Assembly (NCBI RefSeq): GCF_002109495.1
Contig: NZ_LVJN01000020.1
Location: 167,001-231,000 of the forward strand
DNA: 64,000 bases
Direction of reading: 5' to 3'
Origin: Magnetofaba australis IT-1
GTDB taxonomy: Bacteria > Pseudomonadota > Magnetococcia > Magnetococcales > Magnetococcaceae
A program made the translations under genes and the position numbers. Of this stretch, positions 33,129 through 43,662 are shown piece by piece. The notes beneath the pieces are model-generated. The model saw nothing but the letters and a program-made list of their open reading frames with translations, was not told where the DNA came from and did no database searches. Positions within the stretch are counted from its first letter, which is position 1; each line of letters starts with the position of its first letter.

Positions 33129-33390
33129 AGAACTGCACAAAACGGCCAATGTTTGCGTGACGCAGGTGGAGCTTGCGCTGACTATTGGCCGCCGAATGGT
33201 CGGCGGCGGGGGCTGGGCCCCCAGCGCCAATGGGGACAAATCCAGGGCGGAGCCCACGATTTGGCGGGATTGCCAAATCGGACTCGCACAGCGAGCCCGT
33301 AGGGTGAGGGCCATGGATGGCCCGAATCACGGTGTGGCTGTTGATCTTGGGAGCTCGAGGGCGGAGCCCTCGATATCTTTCATGACCAAT
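33129..33390 (+). repeat. Repeat with conserved ends (family A)
   Basis: Left end AACTGCACAAAACGGCCAAT, then GTTTGCGTGACGCAGGTGG and TTGCGCTGACTATTGGCC. Hairpins GCCGCCGAATGGTCGGCGGC, GGCTGGGCCCCCAGCGCC, GATTTGGCGGGATTGCCAAA and GGCCATGGATGGCC follow, then GAGCTCGAGGGCGGAGCC and GATATCTTTCAT. It accounts for most of 33091-33492, where no gene is seen. Confidence 0.85.
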
Positions 33391-33492
33391 ACCCAAACTG
33401 TCCGATTCTGATTTCAACTGACATTCGTTGGCTCCGTGCGCGCATCCCGCTCTGTACGGGAGCAACGTTGATCGTGATTCTGGTGGGCTGGC

Positions 33493-34620
33493 GTGATCTA
33501 TTTTCACTACTCAGCGGACTATGAACTCTTTCTCGGCGGCAACCATCTGCCGCCCGAGCAGGTCATGGTCGCGCCCACCGCTGAGCTGTTGGCCCGCTGT
33601 GACGATCTGGATATCCCCCTAACCCTGTTCGTGGATACCGAATGTCTGCGTCGCCACGCCCAGTGGGGCGAGACGGCGTTTGTGGACGCCGTGCAGGCGC
33701 AACTGCGCGCCGCCGTCGCCGCCGGACACGACGCCCAGGCCCATCTGCACCCCCACTGGTCGCAAACTGAGCGTGACGGGCCTGGATTCCGCTTTCCGCC
33801 CCACCGCTATGCCCTGGGAACTCTCGATAACGATTCCGCCATTGCTCTGGAGGAGGCGCGCGGGCTGATTGCGCGCTGTCGCGACGACCTGGAGAGCCTG
33901 CTCAAACCGGTGAATCCCGATTACGCCTGCGTGGCGTTTCGCGCTGGCGGCTATGCGCTGCAACCGTACGAACGGGAGATCCTGGCGCTGCTGGCGCAAG
34001 CGGGGCTGCGCATCGACTCCAGCGTCATCCCCGGCTATCGCGACGCGCGAGTGGATTTTCGCCAGGTTGCCGACCAGGCCGGGTATTGGGTCGATCCCGA
34101 AGCGGGGCTGAACAGCGCCGCCGAAGCGGGTGCGGGGCTATTTGAGATCCCCATCGCATCGGCGACCTTGCCCGATGCTGTGGCGCGCCGGGCGCTGTGG
34201 CGCGCTGCGCTGCGGCGCGCCATGCAGACGCTCTTGGGCGGACAAGAGGCGGATTCGCCTCGGGGCTGGCCAGTGGGCGGCGGGGCCCAGGGCGATGCAG
34301 CGGAACGCGCCGCGCCGGGACGACTCAAACAGGCATGGTGGAATTTTCACGCCGTGATGAATCAGCGTTTTGCCCGCTTGGAGTTGAAGGAGAATCCCGA
34401 GCTGCTATTGGCGGTGACGGAAGCCTATTTGGCGACGCGCAATTGGGCGCAGGAGCCGGTTTTCCTCTCCCTCAATTGCCACCCCAAAGGGCTGCATGGG
34501 CGCCATCTGCGCGCGTTGGAGAGATTCCACCGGGGGTTGCGTCGCCGCTATGGTTCGGCGTTGCGCTGTCACACTTTTGCACAATCAGCGCAAATGCTCC
34601 TGCACAAGCCGGGGCAGTGA
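33493..34620 (+). CDS. Polysaccharide deacetylase-like protein
   Basis: A 375-residue NodB-like (CE4) fold. The metal site appears as the first-strand Asp/Glu region (SADYELFLGGN), DIPLTLFVDTECL, and AQAHLHPHW, the His-x-His-type ligand pair. CVAFRAGGYALQPYEREILALL and IDSSVIPGYR are the later family blocks. GTG 33493 starts directly at the first strand, and there is no signal peptide. It probably acts on a cytoplasmic or lipid-linked glycan precursor. Residues 230-290 hold an Ala/Gly-rich insertion. Confidence 0.8.
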   Translation: MIYFHYSADYELFLGGNHLPPEQVMVAPTAELLARCDDLDIPLTLFVDTECLRRHAQWGETAFVDAVQAQLRAAVAAGHDAQAHLHPHWSQTERDGPGFRFPPHRYALGTLDNDSAIALEEARGLIARCRDDLESLLKPVNPDYACVAFRAGGYALQPYEREILALLAQAGLRIDSSVIPGYRDARVDFRQVADQAGYWVDPEAGLNSAAEAGAGLFEIPIASATLPDAVARRALWRAALRRAMQTLLGGQEADSPRGWPVGGGAQGDAAERAAPGRLKQAWWNFHAVMNQRFARLELKENPELLLAVTEAYLATRNWAQEPVFLSLNCHPKGLHGRHLRALERFHRGLRRRYGSALRCHTFAQSAQMLLHKPGQ

Positions 34621-34733
34621 TGGTTTTGCGCCAAGGAGCGTGATAGAATTTGCCGCAATTTTCCGATTTTTTCAGCTGAAACGCAGGATCCAACACGCTG
34701 TTGACGCATTGTCGCGTCAGAGGGAGTCGGGGC

Positions 34734-35483
34734 GTGAGCCAATTTGATTACAATGGTCCAGTTCCGGTCACCGATGAGATCATCTGGGTGGGCATCCACG
34801 ATGAGGCCGCCTCGGTGCACTGTAACTCCTACCTCATCCTCGATGGCGAGGAGGCGGTGCTCATCGATCCGGGCTCCATCCCCCACTTTCCGGTGGTGGC
34901 GCGCAAAATCATCGAGGTGATCGATCCCCATCGCATCTCCACCATCGTGGTGACCCATCAGGATCCCGACGTGTGCGGCAATCTGCCGGTGATGGAGGAC
35001 GTCATTGAACGCTCCGATCTGATCATCGCCGCCCACCCCACCACAGCGTGGTTGATCAAATACTACGGCGTTAAATCGCAGATCGTCTCTGCTGAGGATA
35101 TCGGTTATCGCATCATCACCGAGCGCGGTCGTATTCTTGAATTCATCCCCACCCCCTATCTGCACTCGCCGGGGGCGGCGGTGCTGTATGACCATAAATC
35201 GCACACGCTCTTTTCCAGCGATCTGTTCGGCGGCGTTGACGGCGCAGGCGGCGCGGCCTGGAGCCTGTTTGCTCCTGCGCACTACCATGATTTGATGGCC
35301 CCCTGGCATCAAACCACCATGCCCAACAACGCCACCCTCAAACGCGGCATGCAGATCCTCGGGCAGTACCACGCCCAGCGCATCTGTCCGCAGCACGGTT
35401 CGGTGATTGACGGGGTGGACAACGTGCAGGCGGCCATCGACTTTTTGACCGACCTGCCGTGCGGTCTGGACATTCTGGAGTAG
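34734..35483 (+). CDS. ODP-type (metallo-beta-lactamase fold) di-iron oxygen-sensor-like protein
   Basis: A 249-residue metallo-beta-lactamase fold of the flavodiiron/ODP group without the flavodoxin part. Likely ligands are His75-x-Asp77-x-Asp79 (THQDPDVCGN), His144 (YLHSPG), Asp163 (SSDLFGG) and His221 (CPQHGS). The family Glu is replaced by Asp77 and the usual following His is missing. ODP proteins form a di-iron site that binds O2 and act in chemotaxis or signalling. GTG 34734 follows GAGGGAGTCGGGGC. The hybrid kinase gene begins four bases after its stop. Confidence 0.82.
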   Translation: MSQFDYNGPVPVTDEIIWVGIHDEAASVHCNSYLILDGEEAVLIDPGSIPHFPVVARKIIEVIDPHRISTIVVTHQDPDVCGNLPVMEDVIERSDLIIAAHPTTAWLIKYYGVKSQIVSAEDIGYRIITERGRILEFIPTPYLHSPGAAVLYDHKSHTLFSSDLFGGVDGAGGAAWSLFAPAHYHDLMAPWHQTTMPNNATLKRGMQILGQYHAQRICPQHGSVIDGVDNVQAAIDFLTDLPCGLDILE

Positions 35484-35487
35484 ACCC

Positions 35488-37071
35488 GTGACTTGGCGCG
35501 ACGACAAGCCTCAGTTCATCAATGAGAGCACAGACTACAGCTGGGCCCATGCGGCGGGTTTCTCGGTGCGCCAGGTCAACCGTAAGTTGATGGAGAAGAC
35601 CCTCTACATGCGCGCGCAGAGCTACCTGTCGCAGGTGCGCTCGAAAATGCTCAGCGAGACGCTGTTTGAGATTGACATGCGGCGGCGCAAGAGCGACGAC
35701 TACGCCCAGGAGCTGGCCAAACAGAAAGCCTACGCCGACAAGCAGCGCCACCGCCTGGAGAGCGCCAACGCTGAGTTGGAGCAGCGCGTGCTTGAGCGCA
35801 CCCGCGAGTTGCTGGTGCACAAGGAGCGCGCCGAGCGCGCCAGCATGGCCAAGAGCCGCTTCATGTCCATGGTCAGTCACGAGTTGTTGACCCCCATGAA
35901 CACCATCCAAGGCATGGCGGATCTGCTGGCTGAGCAGACGCAGTCCGACCAGCAGATGGCGTGGATTGATGCGCAACGCAAATCGTGTCGCACCTTGTTG
36001 GAGGTGATCGAGAGCATCCTCATCTTCACTGATGAAGATGTGGCCCGACGTGAGGATCCCAATGCGCCGCCCAAAATCTTCTCACCGGCTGAGATCACGC
36101 GGCAGATTCACCAGGATTTTCAAGCGTGGGCGGGCGAGAAGTCGCTGGATTTCTCCGTCCTCTGGAGCAGCGAAGCGCCAGCCCTGGTGAGCGGCGATTC
36201 GCGGGTGTTCTACATCATCCTCAAGGGGCTGCTCTCCAACGCCATCAAGTTTACCGACTCTGGCGCGGTGGGCGTGACGCTCAACTGGCGCCCCCAGGAG
36301 GGCGGTCGCGGCGTGCTCAACCTCAGCGTGCGCGATACCGGCATCGGCATCAATCGCGAAGCCCTGGCCACCCTGTTCCAGCCGTTGCAGCAGCTTGAGA
36401 GTGGTTTGACGCGCAATTTTCAGGGCTTGGGCATGGGTTTGAGTCTCTGCCGCAGTCTGGTGGAGCGGCAGAAGGGGGTGATCTCCGCCAATAGCGAACC
36501 AGGCCAGGGCAGCGCGTTCCGCGTGGCGCTGCCCTATATGCTGGCCGATAAGCGGATAGCCGCCGAGCGAACGGGAGCGGACGCCGCCAATACGCCGCCG
36601 CAACCGTCTACGCCAGAGTGTCGCGCACAGGCGAGTGAACCCGAAGCGCAGCCGACGCTGCCCAACGTGCTGCTGGTGGAGGATTGCAAAGAGAACATCT
36701 TCCTGATGAAGGCGTATCTGTCCAAGTTCCCCTGCAAGCTGACCCTGGCCTACAATGGCGAGGAGGCGCTCCAGCAGGTGGAGCAGGCGCAGGGGTTCGA
36801 CCTGATTCTGATGGATATTCAGATGCCGGTGATTGATGGTCTGACCGCCATGCGCCATATCCGCCGGATTGAGAGCGAACGCAGTTGGGCGCGACAGGCG
36901 ATGTTGGTGCTCTCGGCCCATGGCTTGGAGCAGGATCGCGCCGCCGGCTTCGCCGCCGGGTGTGATGACTATCTGACCAAACCCATCGGCAAGAAAACCT
37001 TAATCGAAGCCATGGAGCGGTGGCTCAATATCGCTCGTGACCACGCCGCGCCGGAGAGCCCGGGACGGTAA
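35488..37071 (+). CDS. Soluble hybrid histidine kinase with receiver domain
   Basis: A 527-residue kinase. Residues 1-110 are mostly coiled coil with no membrane helix and no clear PAS or GAF domain. The H-box is MVSHELLTPMN (His about 130), the N-box LLSNAIKFTDSG, the G-box RDTGIGI and FQGLGMGLSLC. A C-terminal receiver has VLLVEDCKEN, the phospho-acceptor Asp in LILMDIQMP, and YLTKPIGKKTL with the conserved Lys. GTG 35488 starts four bases after the ODP gene, so the ODP protein is the likely sensory input. Confidence 0.9.
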   Translation: MTWRDDKPQFINESTDYSWAHAAGFSVRQVNRKLMEKTLYMRAQSYLSQVRSKMLSETLFEIDMRRRKSDDYAQELAKQKAYADKQRHRLESANAELEQRVLERTRELLVHKERAERASMAKSRFMSMVSHELLTPMNTIQGMADLLAEQTQSDQQMAWIDAQRKSCRTLLEVIESILIFTDEDVARREDPNAPPKIFSPAEITRQIHQDFQAWAGEKSLDFSVLWSSEAPALVSGDSRVFYIILKGLLSNAIKFTDSGAVGVTLNWRPQEGGRGVLNLSVRDTGIGINREALATLFQPLQQLESGLTRNFQGLGMGLSLCRSLVERQKGVISANSEPGQGSAFRVALPYMLADKRIAAERTGADAANTPPQPSTPECRAQASEPEAQPTLPNVLLVEDCKENIFLMKAYLSKFPCKLTLAYNGEEALQQVEQAQGFDLILMDIQMPVIDGLTAMRHIRRIESERSWARQAMLVLSAHGLEQDRAAGFAAGCDDYLTKPIGKKTLIEAMERWLNIARDHAAPESPGR

Positions 37072-37140
37072 CCGACCGCACGCCTGTGTGCGTGTCAGGC
37101 TAACCCGCGGCGCCGCCAGCCGTTGTATGGATACCCACTT

Positions 37141-38070
37141 ATGTCTGAATCCCTCGCGCAATTCGATCTCTCCCCGCCCAATCCGCCTGAGCCCGATTTT
37201 ACCGCGCTCAAGCAGCAGATCGAGGCGGCGTGGCCGGTGCGTGAGCGCATCACCCCCGACGCCATTGGCGGGACCCCCAACGCCATTCGGCAGATCATCC
37301 CCATGCTCGATGACGGCGTGTTGCGGGTGGTGGAGCGCAACGAGCGCGATCCGGAGGCGCATCATGGCTGGATCACCCACTGGTGGCTGAAAAAAGCGAT
37401 CATCCTGTATGGTCGCCTGATGCCCAATCAGCTCATGGGCGATCTGCCCGGCGATGAGGATTTCCAGGTGGTCCCCGGGCGCGGACGCTACTTTGACAAC
37501 TGGCCGCTGAAGTTCTCCAACTTCACCCAAACCTGTTTTGAGAAGGCGCGCATTCGCGTCACCCCGCCCGCTATGGCGCAGAAGGGGTGCTACATCGCTC
37601 CCGGCGCGGTGCTCAACCCCTGCTTTGCCGAGATCGGCGCGCAGATTGGCGAAAAGTCGGTGCTGGACGACTGGTCCACCGTGGGCGCCTGCGCCTATGT
37701 GGGGGCCCGCGTCACCGTCTCCAAGAACGCCCATGTGGGCGGCGGCTTGAGTCCCATCGAGATGTTCCCGGCCATCGTCGAGGATGAAGCCTACATCGGT
37801 TCCCACTGCAAGGTGGCGGCGGGGGTGGTGGTGCAGCGCGGGGCGATTCTGGTCAATCAGGTGGCCATTGAACGCGCTACGCCCATCCTCGATTTGAGCC
37901 GTGGTCGGGTGATTCGCGGTCTGGTGCCCGCCAACGCGGTGGTGATGAATCGCATCAACCGCAAATCGGGTCTGGTGCTGCCGCACATCGTCTCCTACCG
38001 GCCCGAAGGGGCGCACCCGCGTGATTACATCAATAAGCTGTTTGAGCGTTTGGGCGACGACTTGATGTAG
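37141..38070 (+). CDS. dapD: 2,3,4,5-tetrahydropyridine-2,6-dicarboxylate N-succinyltransferase
   Basis: A 309-residue DapD, the succinyl-CoA-dependent step of lysine and diaminopimelate synthesis. N-terminal blocks (AWPVRERITPD, LDDGVLRVVE, WITHWWLKKAIIL, YFDNWPLKFSNF) are followed by left-handed beta-helix hexapeptide repeats (YIAPGAVLNPCFAEIGAQIG, STVGACAYVGARV, HVGGGLSPIEM). It is somewhat longer than usual for DapD, with extra residues in the front half. ATG 37141 is used. No dapE is adjacent. Confidence 0.9.
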   Translation: MSESLAQFDLSPPNPPEPDFTALKQQIEAAWPVRERITPDAIGGTPNAIRQIIPMLDDGVLRVVERNERDPEAHHGWITHWWLKKAIILYGRLMPNQLMGDLPGDEDFQVVPGRGRYFDNWPLKFSNFTQTCFEKARIRVTPPAMAQKGCYIAPGAVLNPCFAEIGAQIGEKSVLDDWSTVGACAYVGARVTVSKNAHVGGGLSPIEMFPAIVEDEAYIGSHCKVAAGVVVQRGAILVNQVAIERATPILDLSRGRVIRGLVPANAVVMNRINRKSGLVLPHIVSYRPEGAHPRDYINKLFERLGDDLM

Positions 38071-38471
38071 CGTGGCCGCACCCAAGCGTGCAGGGCTCCG
38101 TGGGCGCCTGACACGATGGCAATCAGTCACGGGAGGCTATTCTACAGATAAATGTGTGGAATAGAGAATGATACACATCAATTCGTAGAATATTACTTCT
38201 CCTGGATTCTTTTGCAGCGTACAGTCCTCTCCAAGCACAGCACTGCGCCATCTTAATGCACTGGCCGAGTGCGTTTGTGACGCTTTTTTTTCCTGAGCGA
38301 CATTATTCCCTCCCATTGGGGGCGTTAACTCAGGCAAAATGCGAGTTGGTTAGCCAAGGCGATGCGCTGGGGGGCGCAGCTGGACGCGGCCATTGATCTG
38401 GTCACTGACTGTTCCGCAAACCGCGCCGGAGATGAGCGTGGACGGACGGTCGCCACTGGGAGTTGCGGACG
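38071..38471. other. Intergenic region, no gene recognised
   Basis: A mixed AT-rich stretch with no homology recognised on either strand. GCACTGGCCGAGTGC at about 38258-38272 is a weak hairpin followed some bases later by a run of eight T residues (about 38285), a possible terminator for dapD. No palindromic repeat of the families seen elsewhere is present. Confidence 0.5.
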
Positions 38472-39020
38472 ATGCAAGGCACGATTACACACGAAGATAT
38501 TCAACAGGCCGCCTACTATCTTTGGCAGGAGGCGGGTTGCCCGGACGGGCGCGACGCCGAGCTTTGGGCGCAAGCCGAAGCCTCCCTGCGTAAAGTGGAG
38601 GAGGAGAAGCCTCAGCAGGCGGCGCCAAAGGCCGCCGCCAAGAGGGCGGCTCCAGCCAAGAAAGCCGCGCCGAGCAAAAAAGCCGCCAGCGCCAAGGCGG
38701 CTCCGGCGAAGAAAACGACGACCGCCAAGGCGGCTCCGGCGAAGAAGGCCGCCAGCGCCAAAGCGGAAGCCAAGCCCGCCGCGCCTGCGGCCAAAGCGGA
38801 AGCCAAGCCCGCCGCGCCTGCGGCCAAAGCGGCAGCCAAGCCCGCCGCGCCTGCGGCCAAAGCGGCAGCCAAGCCCGCCGCGCCTGCGGCCAAAGCGGAA
38901 GCCAAGCCCGCCGCGCCTGTGGCCAAAGCGGCAGCCAAGCCCGCCGCGACTGCGGCCAAGCCTGCGGCGAAAACCACCACGACCACGCGTCGTTCGCGCA
39001 AATCCCCTGCGCGCGCTTAA
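38472..39020 (+). CDS. DUF2934-like protein with Ala/Lys/Pro-rich histone-like tail
   Basis: A 182-residue basic protein. Residues 1-42 resemble DUF2934 (ITHEDIQQAAYYLWQEAGCP, GRDAELWAQAE). From residue 48 to the end it is composed of AAPAKKA-type and then AKAEAKPAAPA-type repeats, like histone H1/AlgP DNA-binding tails. Six near-identical 33-bp units encode 11 residues each. ATG 38472 has GGGAG upstream; TTG 38463 is also in frame. It likely binds nucleic acid non-specifically. Confidence 0.75.
   Translation: MQGTITHEDIQQAAYYLWQEAGCPDGRDAELWAQAEASLRKVEEEKPQQAAPKAAAKRAAPAKKAAPSKKAASAKAAPAKKTTTAKAAPAKKAASAKAEAKPAAPAAKAEAKPAAPAAKAAAKPAAPAAKAAAKPAAPAAKAEAKPAAPVAKAAAKPAATAAKPAAKTTTTTRRSRKSPARA
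38756..38953 (+). repeat. Six tandem 33-bp coding repeats
   Basis: Each unit encodes A-K-A-(E/A)-A-K-P-A-A-(P/T)-(A/V). Units differ by one or two bases (GAA/GCA, GCG/GTG, CCT/ACT), which suggests recent slippage and expansion. Copy number is likely to vary between strains. Confidence 0.9.
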
Positions 39021-39040
39021 CGCTTTAATGCGACACAATG

Positions 39041-39076
39041 TGGGCTCCGCTTCGGCAAAATCTGGAGCGGAGCCCA
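39041..39076 (+). terminator. Terminator-like hairpin after DUF2934 gene
   Basis: TGGGCTCCGCT and AGCGGAGCCCA form an 11-bp stem with a 14-base loop, followed by GCATTATTCTCTTT. The T tract is imperfect. Confidence 0.5.
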
Positions 39077-39118
39077 GCATTATTCTCTTTCCTATGTACC
39101 CCCCCATTCTGTTAGATT

Positions 39119-39135
39119 ATTGTTGAAATAACAAT
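39119..39135. promoter_or_regulatory. Palindrome upstream of first tandem paralogue
   Basis: ATTGTT-GAAAT-AACAAT, a six-base inverted repeat 19 bp before ATG 39154. A related palindrome precedes the second paralogue. It could be an operator or an early mRNA hairpin. Confidence 0.4.
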
Positions 39136-39153
39136 TATTCTTTCAGGGGCGGC

Positions 39154-39537
39154 ATGGTTCACACGGAAATTGATCTCTCCAAGCGTCTGATCGTCGCCAG
39201 TTTCAGCGGCGAAATCGGCTATGCAGAGTTGCAAGAGTGGCAGCTGGGCCTCTCCGCCACGCCTGATTTCGCGCCGGATTTTTTTGGTGTGGCGGACTTC
39301 CGCCGCGCCAGCGTGCGCATCACTACGGAAGGTCTGCAGCGCATTGATCAAATCAGCGCCGAGCGGCTGATGCCCAGCGGCAAGTGGGCGCTGTTGGTGA
39401 ACTCTCCCCACGAAGCGGCGTTGGCGGCGCAGTACATCCACATCAAGAATGACAAGCATCCTTTGAGCTATTTCAACACCGTGAGGGCCGCGTCGGAGTA
39501 CTTGGGCGTGGATCTGTCTGAGTATCTGCGCGATTAA
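39154..39537 (+). CDS. Unknown small protein, tandem paralogue 1 (STAS-like fold suspected)
   Basis: A 127-residue protein, EIDLSKRLIVASFSGEIGYAE, FFGVADFRRASVRIT, GKWALLVNSPHEAALAAQY, ASEYLGVDLSEYL. The alternating strand/helix pattern resembles STAS/SpoIIAA-like domains that begin with a ligand-binding strand, but the family is not certain. It is about 60% identical by eye to the product of the gene at 39656, so they arose by duplication. Confidence 0.7.
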   Translation: MVHTEIDLSKRLIVASFSGEIGYAELQEWQLGLSATPDFAPDFFGVADFRRASVRITTEGLQRIDQISAERLMPSGKWALLVNSPHEAALAAQYIHIKNDKHPLSYFNTVRAASEYLGVDLSEYLRD

Positions 39538-39616
39538 CCAAGGGGGGCGGCGACGCTTCTGACCGCGCGAAATCAAATCCGGCGTTTTACCTTTTCTCAT
39601 AGATGTCATCCTGGTA

Positions 39617-39638
39617 AATTGTTGACACTTCAACAATT
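39617..39638. promoter_or_regulatory. Perfect palindrome upstream of second tandem paralogue
   Basis: AATTGTTGA-CACT-TCAACAATT, nine-base arms with a four-base spacer, 17 bp before the GTG at 39656. Its core (ATTGTT...AACAAT) is shared with the site at 39119-39135. Confidence 0.5.
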
Positions 39639-39655
39639 CATTGTGTGGGTGCGGT

Positions 39656-40039
39656 GTGATTCGCTACGAAATTGATCTCTCCCAGCGTTTGGTTATTGCG
39701 CACTTTATCGGCGAAATTGACTACGCGGAGTTGGAAGGGTGGCATCTGGGGTTAGCCGCCAACCCCGATTATGCGCCGGACTACTCCGGCGTGGGCGACA
39801 TGCGCCGGGCCAAAATGCGTATCAGCCCCGCCGATCTGAAACGCATTGATAAACTCAATGCAGACCGGCGCATCGTCACCGGCAGGTGGGCGCTGCTGGT
39901 GGAGACGCCGCGCGAGGCGGCGTTGGCGGCGCAGTATGAACAGGTCAAGGATGACAAACACCCCATGAACTACTTCTGCACGGTGGCGGCGGCGTCGGAT
40001 TATCTGGGCGTGGATCTGTCCGAATATTTGACGGATTGA
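39656..40039 (+). CDS. Unknown small protein, tandem paralogue 2 (STAS-like fold suspected)
   Basis: A 127-residue paralogue of the upstream protein: EIDLSQRLVIAHFIGEIDYAE, YSGVGDMRRAKMRISPADLK, TGRWALLVETPREAALAAQY, ASDYLGVDLSEYL. GTG 39656 aligns exactly with the start of the first copy. A role with glmS downstream is not evident. Confidence 0.7.
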   Translation: MIRYEIDLSQRLVIAHFIGEIDYAELEGWHLGLAANPDYAPDYSGVGDMRRAKMRISPADLKRIDKLNADRRIVTGRWALLVETPREAALAAQYEQVKDDKHPMNYFCTVAAASDYLGVDLSEYLTD

Positions 40040-40194
40040 TTTTCGTGGACCAAGCAGTGGCGTAGAACTCCGTCGCAAATGCCCGCCACCCTTGACACAA
40101 CCCCCCTTGCACGAGACAACAGCAGCATATTGGCGCACGCCAGGACCGTTGCCGCATCTGATGTGGCGGCGCACTATTTCGATGGGAGCGATGT

Positions 40195-42021
<1,827 letters not shown>

Positions 42022-42067
42022 GGCCCACCTGCGTCAGGCGCCTATGCGCACAAAAGGTTCTGAATCA

Positions 42068-42097
42068 ACGGATGGGCGACGCCCATCCGTTTTTTTG
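42068..42097 (+). terminator. Rho-independent terminator after glmS
   Basis: ACGGATGGGC and GCCCATCCGT pair around GAC, followed by TTTTTTG. Confidence 0.95.
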
Positions 42098-42194
42098 TTT
42101 TCCATCGGCCTGTGTTTGGGAATTGCGCGTGCCCAAAGCGGTGCGATCGGATAGTCTGAGATGACATTCTCATTTATTTTCAGGACGTCATCCC

Positions 42195-42593
42195 ATGGAA
42201 ATTCTCTGGCAAAAGCGGTTCGAGACCGGGCATGAAGCGATCGATCTGCAGCACCACTATTTTGTCGATCTGATTCAGCGCATCCACGCGGAGTTGAACG
42301 ATGCGACCAGCGCGGAGCATCAGGCGCATCTGGTCCGGGAGTTGATCAAGTACGCCGATTTCCATTTCACCTCGGAGGAGAATTTGACCCGTGCGGCGCC
42401 CCACGAGGCGTGGCTGCTGCATCAGGAGCGCCATGCGGAGCTGCTGGCGGAGAGCCGCTATAACGCCGAGAAACTGAAATCGGGCCAGATGTCGGCGGAT
42501 GATTTTATCGATTTTCTCTACTTCTGGTTTATTGGCCACACCTTGCATGAGGATATGCAGTTGATTGCGGCGCTGCCCAAGGCGACGGCGTGA
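42195..42593 (+). CDS. Bacteriohemerythrin
   Basis: A 132-residue single-domain hemerythrin, a four-helix bundle binding O2 at a di-iron site. Ligand pattern: His in QHHYFVDLI (helix 1), DFHFTSEENL (His-x3-Glu), LLHQERH (His-x3-His) and HTLHEDMQ (His-x4-Asp). This suggests oxygen storage, delivery or sensing at low oxygen. It is a single gene, downstream of the glmS terminator. Confidence 0.95.
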   Translation: MEILWQKRFETGHEAIDLQHHYFVDLIQRIHAELNDATSAEHQAHLVRELIKYADFHFTSEENLTRAAPHEAWLLHQERHAELLAESRYNAEKLKSGQMSADDFIDFLYFWFIGHTLHEDMQLIAALPKATA

Positions 42594-42678
42594 GATATGG
42601 GGGGAGGCGCATGCGCCCTTCAATTGGCGATGCAATCAGAAGTAGACGCCAATTGGCGCGCGGTCTATTCTGACCGGC

Positions 42679-43632
42679 ATGGTGCAACTGCCTCAAGTTC
42701 GCGTGCTGGTTGACTGCGGCCCGTTAACCGGATTAAAGCGCCTCCGGCGCTGTATGATTCTGGCCGATGCGCTGCAGCGTCGCGGCGCGCGCTGCGTGTT
42801 TCACCTCTCCGACGCCGATGCCGCCCCGCTGGCGCGCAAACGCGGGTTTGATGTCGAACCCTGGCCCGACCCGCTGGCTGACCTGCCCGGCGCGCATCTG
42901 CTGCTCAGCGACAGCGTGTTGGTGGACTGGGACGCCTCCCGCGCTTGGGACGCTGCGCGCCATCCGCGCCGCGCCGCCATCGTCGATGATGGCGATACCC
43001 CGGTGGACGCCCACTTTCTGATCAATCCCAACATCTCTGGCGAAGAGGTGGACTACGCCGACTCCCTCTATTGCGAGTTGTTGGCGGGGCCGGACTATGC
43101 GCTGCTGGATCCGCGTCTGCCGCGCTATGGCAAAATTCTCAATCGCAAAAACGTGTTGGTGAATCTACGCGGCTGCGCGCCGGACCATCAGGCCGGGGAG
43201 CTGGTGGATGCGCTATTGCAGCAACTGCCGGATGTCCATGTGGATCTGCTCACCGAGGCGCTGTTCACCCGTGCGGGGTGGGCGCCCCACGTGGCCGAGC
43301 GCGGCAGCGATCGACGCCATGCGCACTATGGCGCGCACCCGCCGGATCTGATGCATCGCGCCTGCTGCTACATCGGCGCGGCGGACGATGCGGCGGTGGC
43401 GGCGGCGGCGGCGGGTATGAGTCTGCTGCTGTACGACCCCGCGCCCAAGCGGGCGCTGGCGGTGCGCGCGTTTGGTCAGTTCGGCGCGCGGATTCTCTCG
43501 CGCTGGGACCCCGACGCCATCGCCGAGATGATGGCGCAGGAGCGTCGCATGGGGCCGCCGTCGCGATTGGCCCAGCGTCTGGATGGGCGCGGCGCCGAGC
43601 GACTGGCGCGGCGTCTGCTCAGTGATCTCTAG
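42679..43632 (+). CDS. PseG-like nucleotide-sugar hydrolase/glycosyltransferase-fold protein
   Basis: A 317-residue GT-B-like protein similar to PseG, which removes UDP in pseudaminic acid synthesis. Shared points are an RCMILADALQRRGARC helix, AIVDDGDTPVDAHFLINPNI, and LLAGPDYALLDPRLPRYGK, the family GP-YALL-P block. The N-terminal GGTG-like loop reads DCGPLTGLKR, lacking the usual G-G-HV His, so its activity may differ. No other pseudaminic acid gene is adjacent. Confidence 0.6.
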   Translation: MVQLPQVRVLVDCGPLTGLKRLRRCMILADALQRRGARCVFHLSDADAAPLARKRGFDVEPWPDPLADLPGAHLLLSDSVLVDWDASRAWDAARHPRRAAIVDDGDTPVDAHFLINPNISGEEVDYADSLYCELLAGPDYALLDPRLPRYGKILNRKNVLVNLRGCAPDHQAGELVDALLQQLPDVHVDLLTEALFTRAGWAPHVAERGSDRRHAHYGAHPPDLMHRACCYIGAADDAAVAAAAAGMSLLLYDPAPKRALAVRAFGQFGARILSRWDPDAIAEMMAQERRMGPPSRLAQRLDGRGAERLARRLLSDL

Positions 43633-43662
43633 GCGTCTGTTTGCCGCGCGTGGTCGCGCCGC

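Noticed and set aside
38137-38337. 66-codon minus-strand frame in the gap after dapD
   Set aside because: No ribosome binding site, unbiased codons and no recognisable sequence.
38325-39126. Long frames opposite and beside the DUF2934-like gene rich in Arg/Gly or Arg/Pro
   Set aside because: They are shadows produced by the 33-bp repeats; only the Ala/Lys/Pro frame has a start signal and a domain match.
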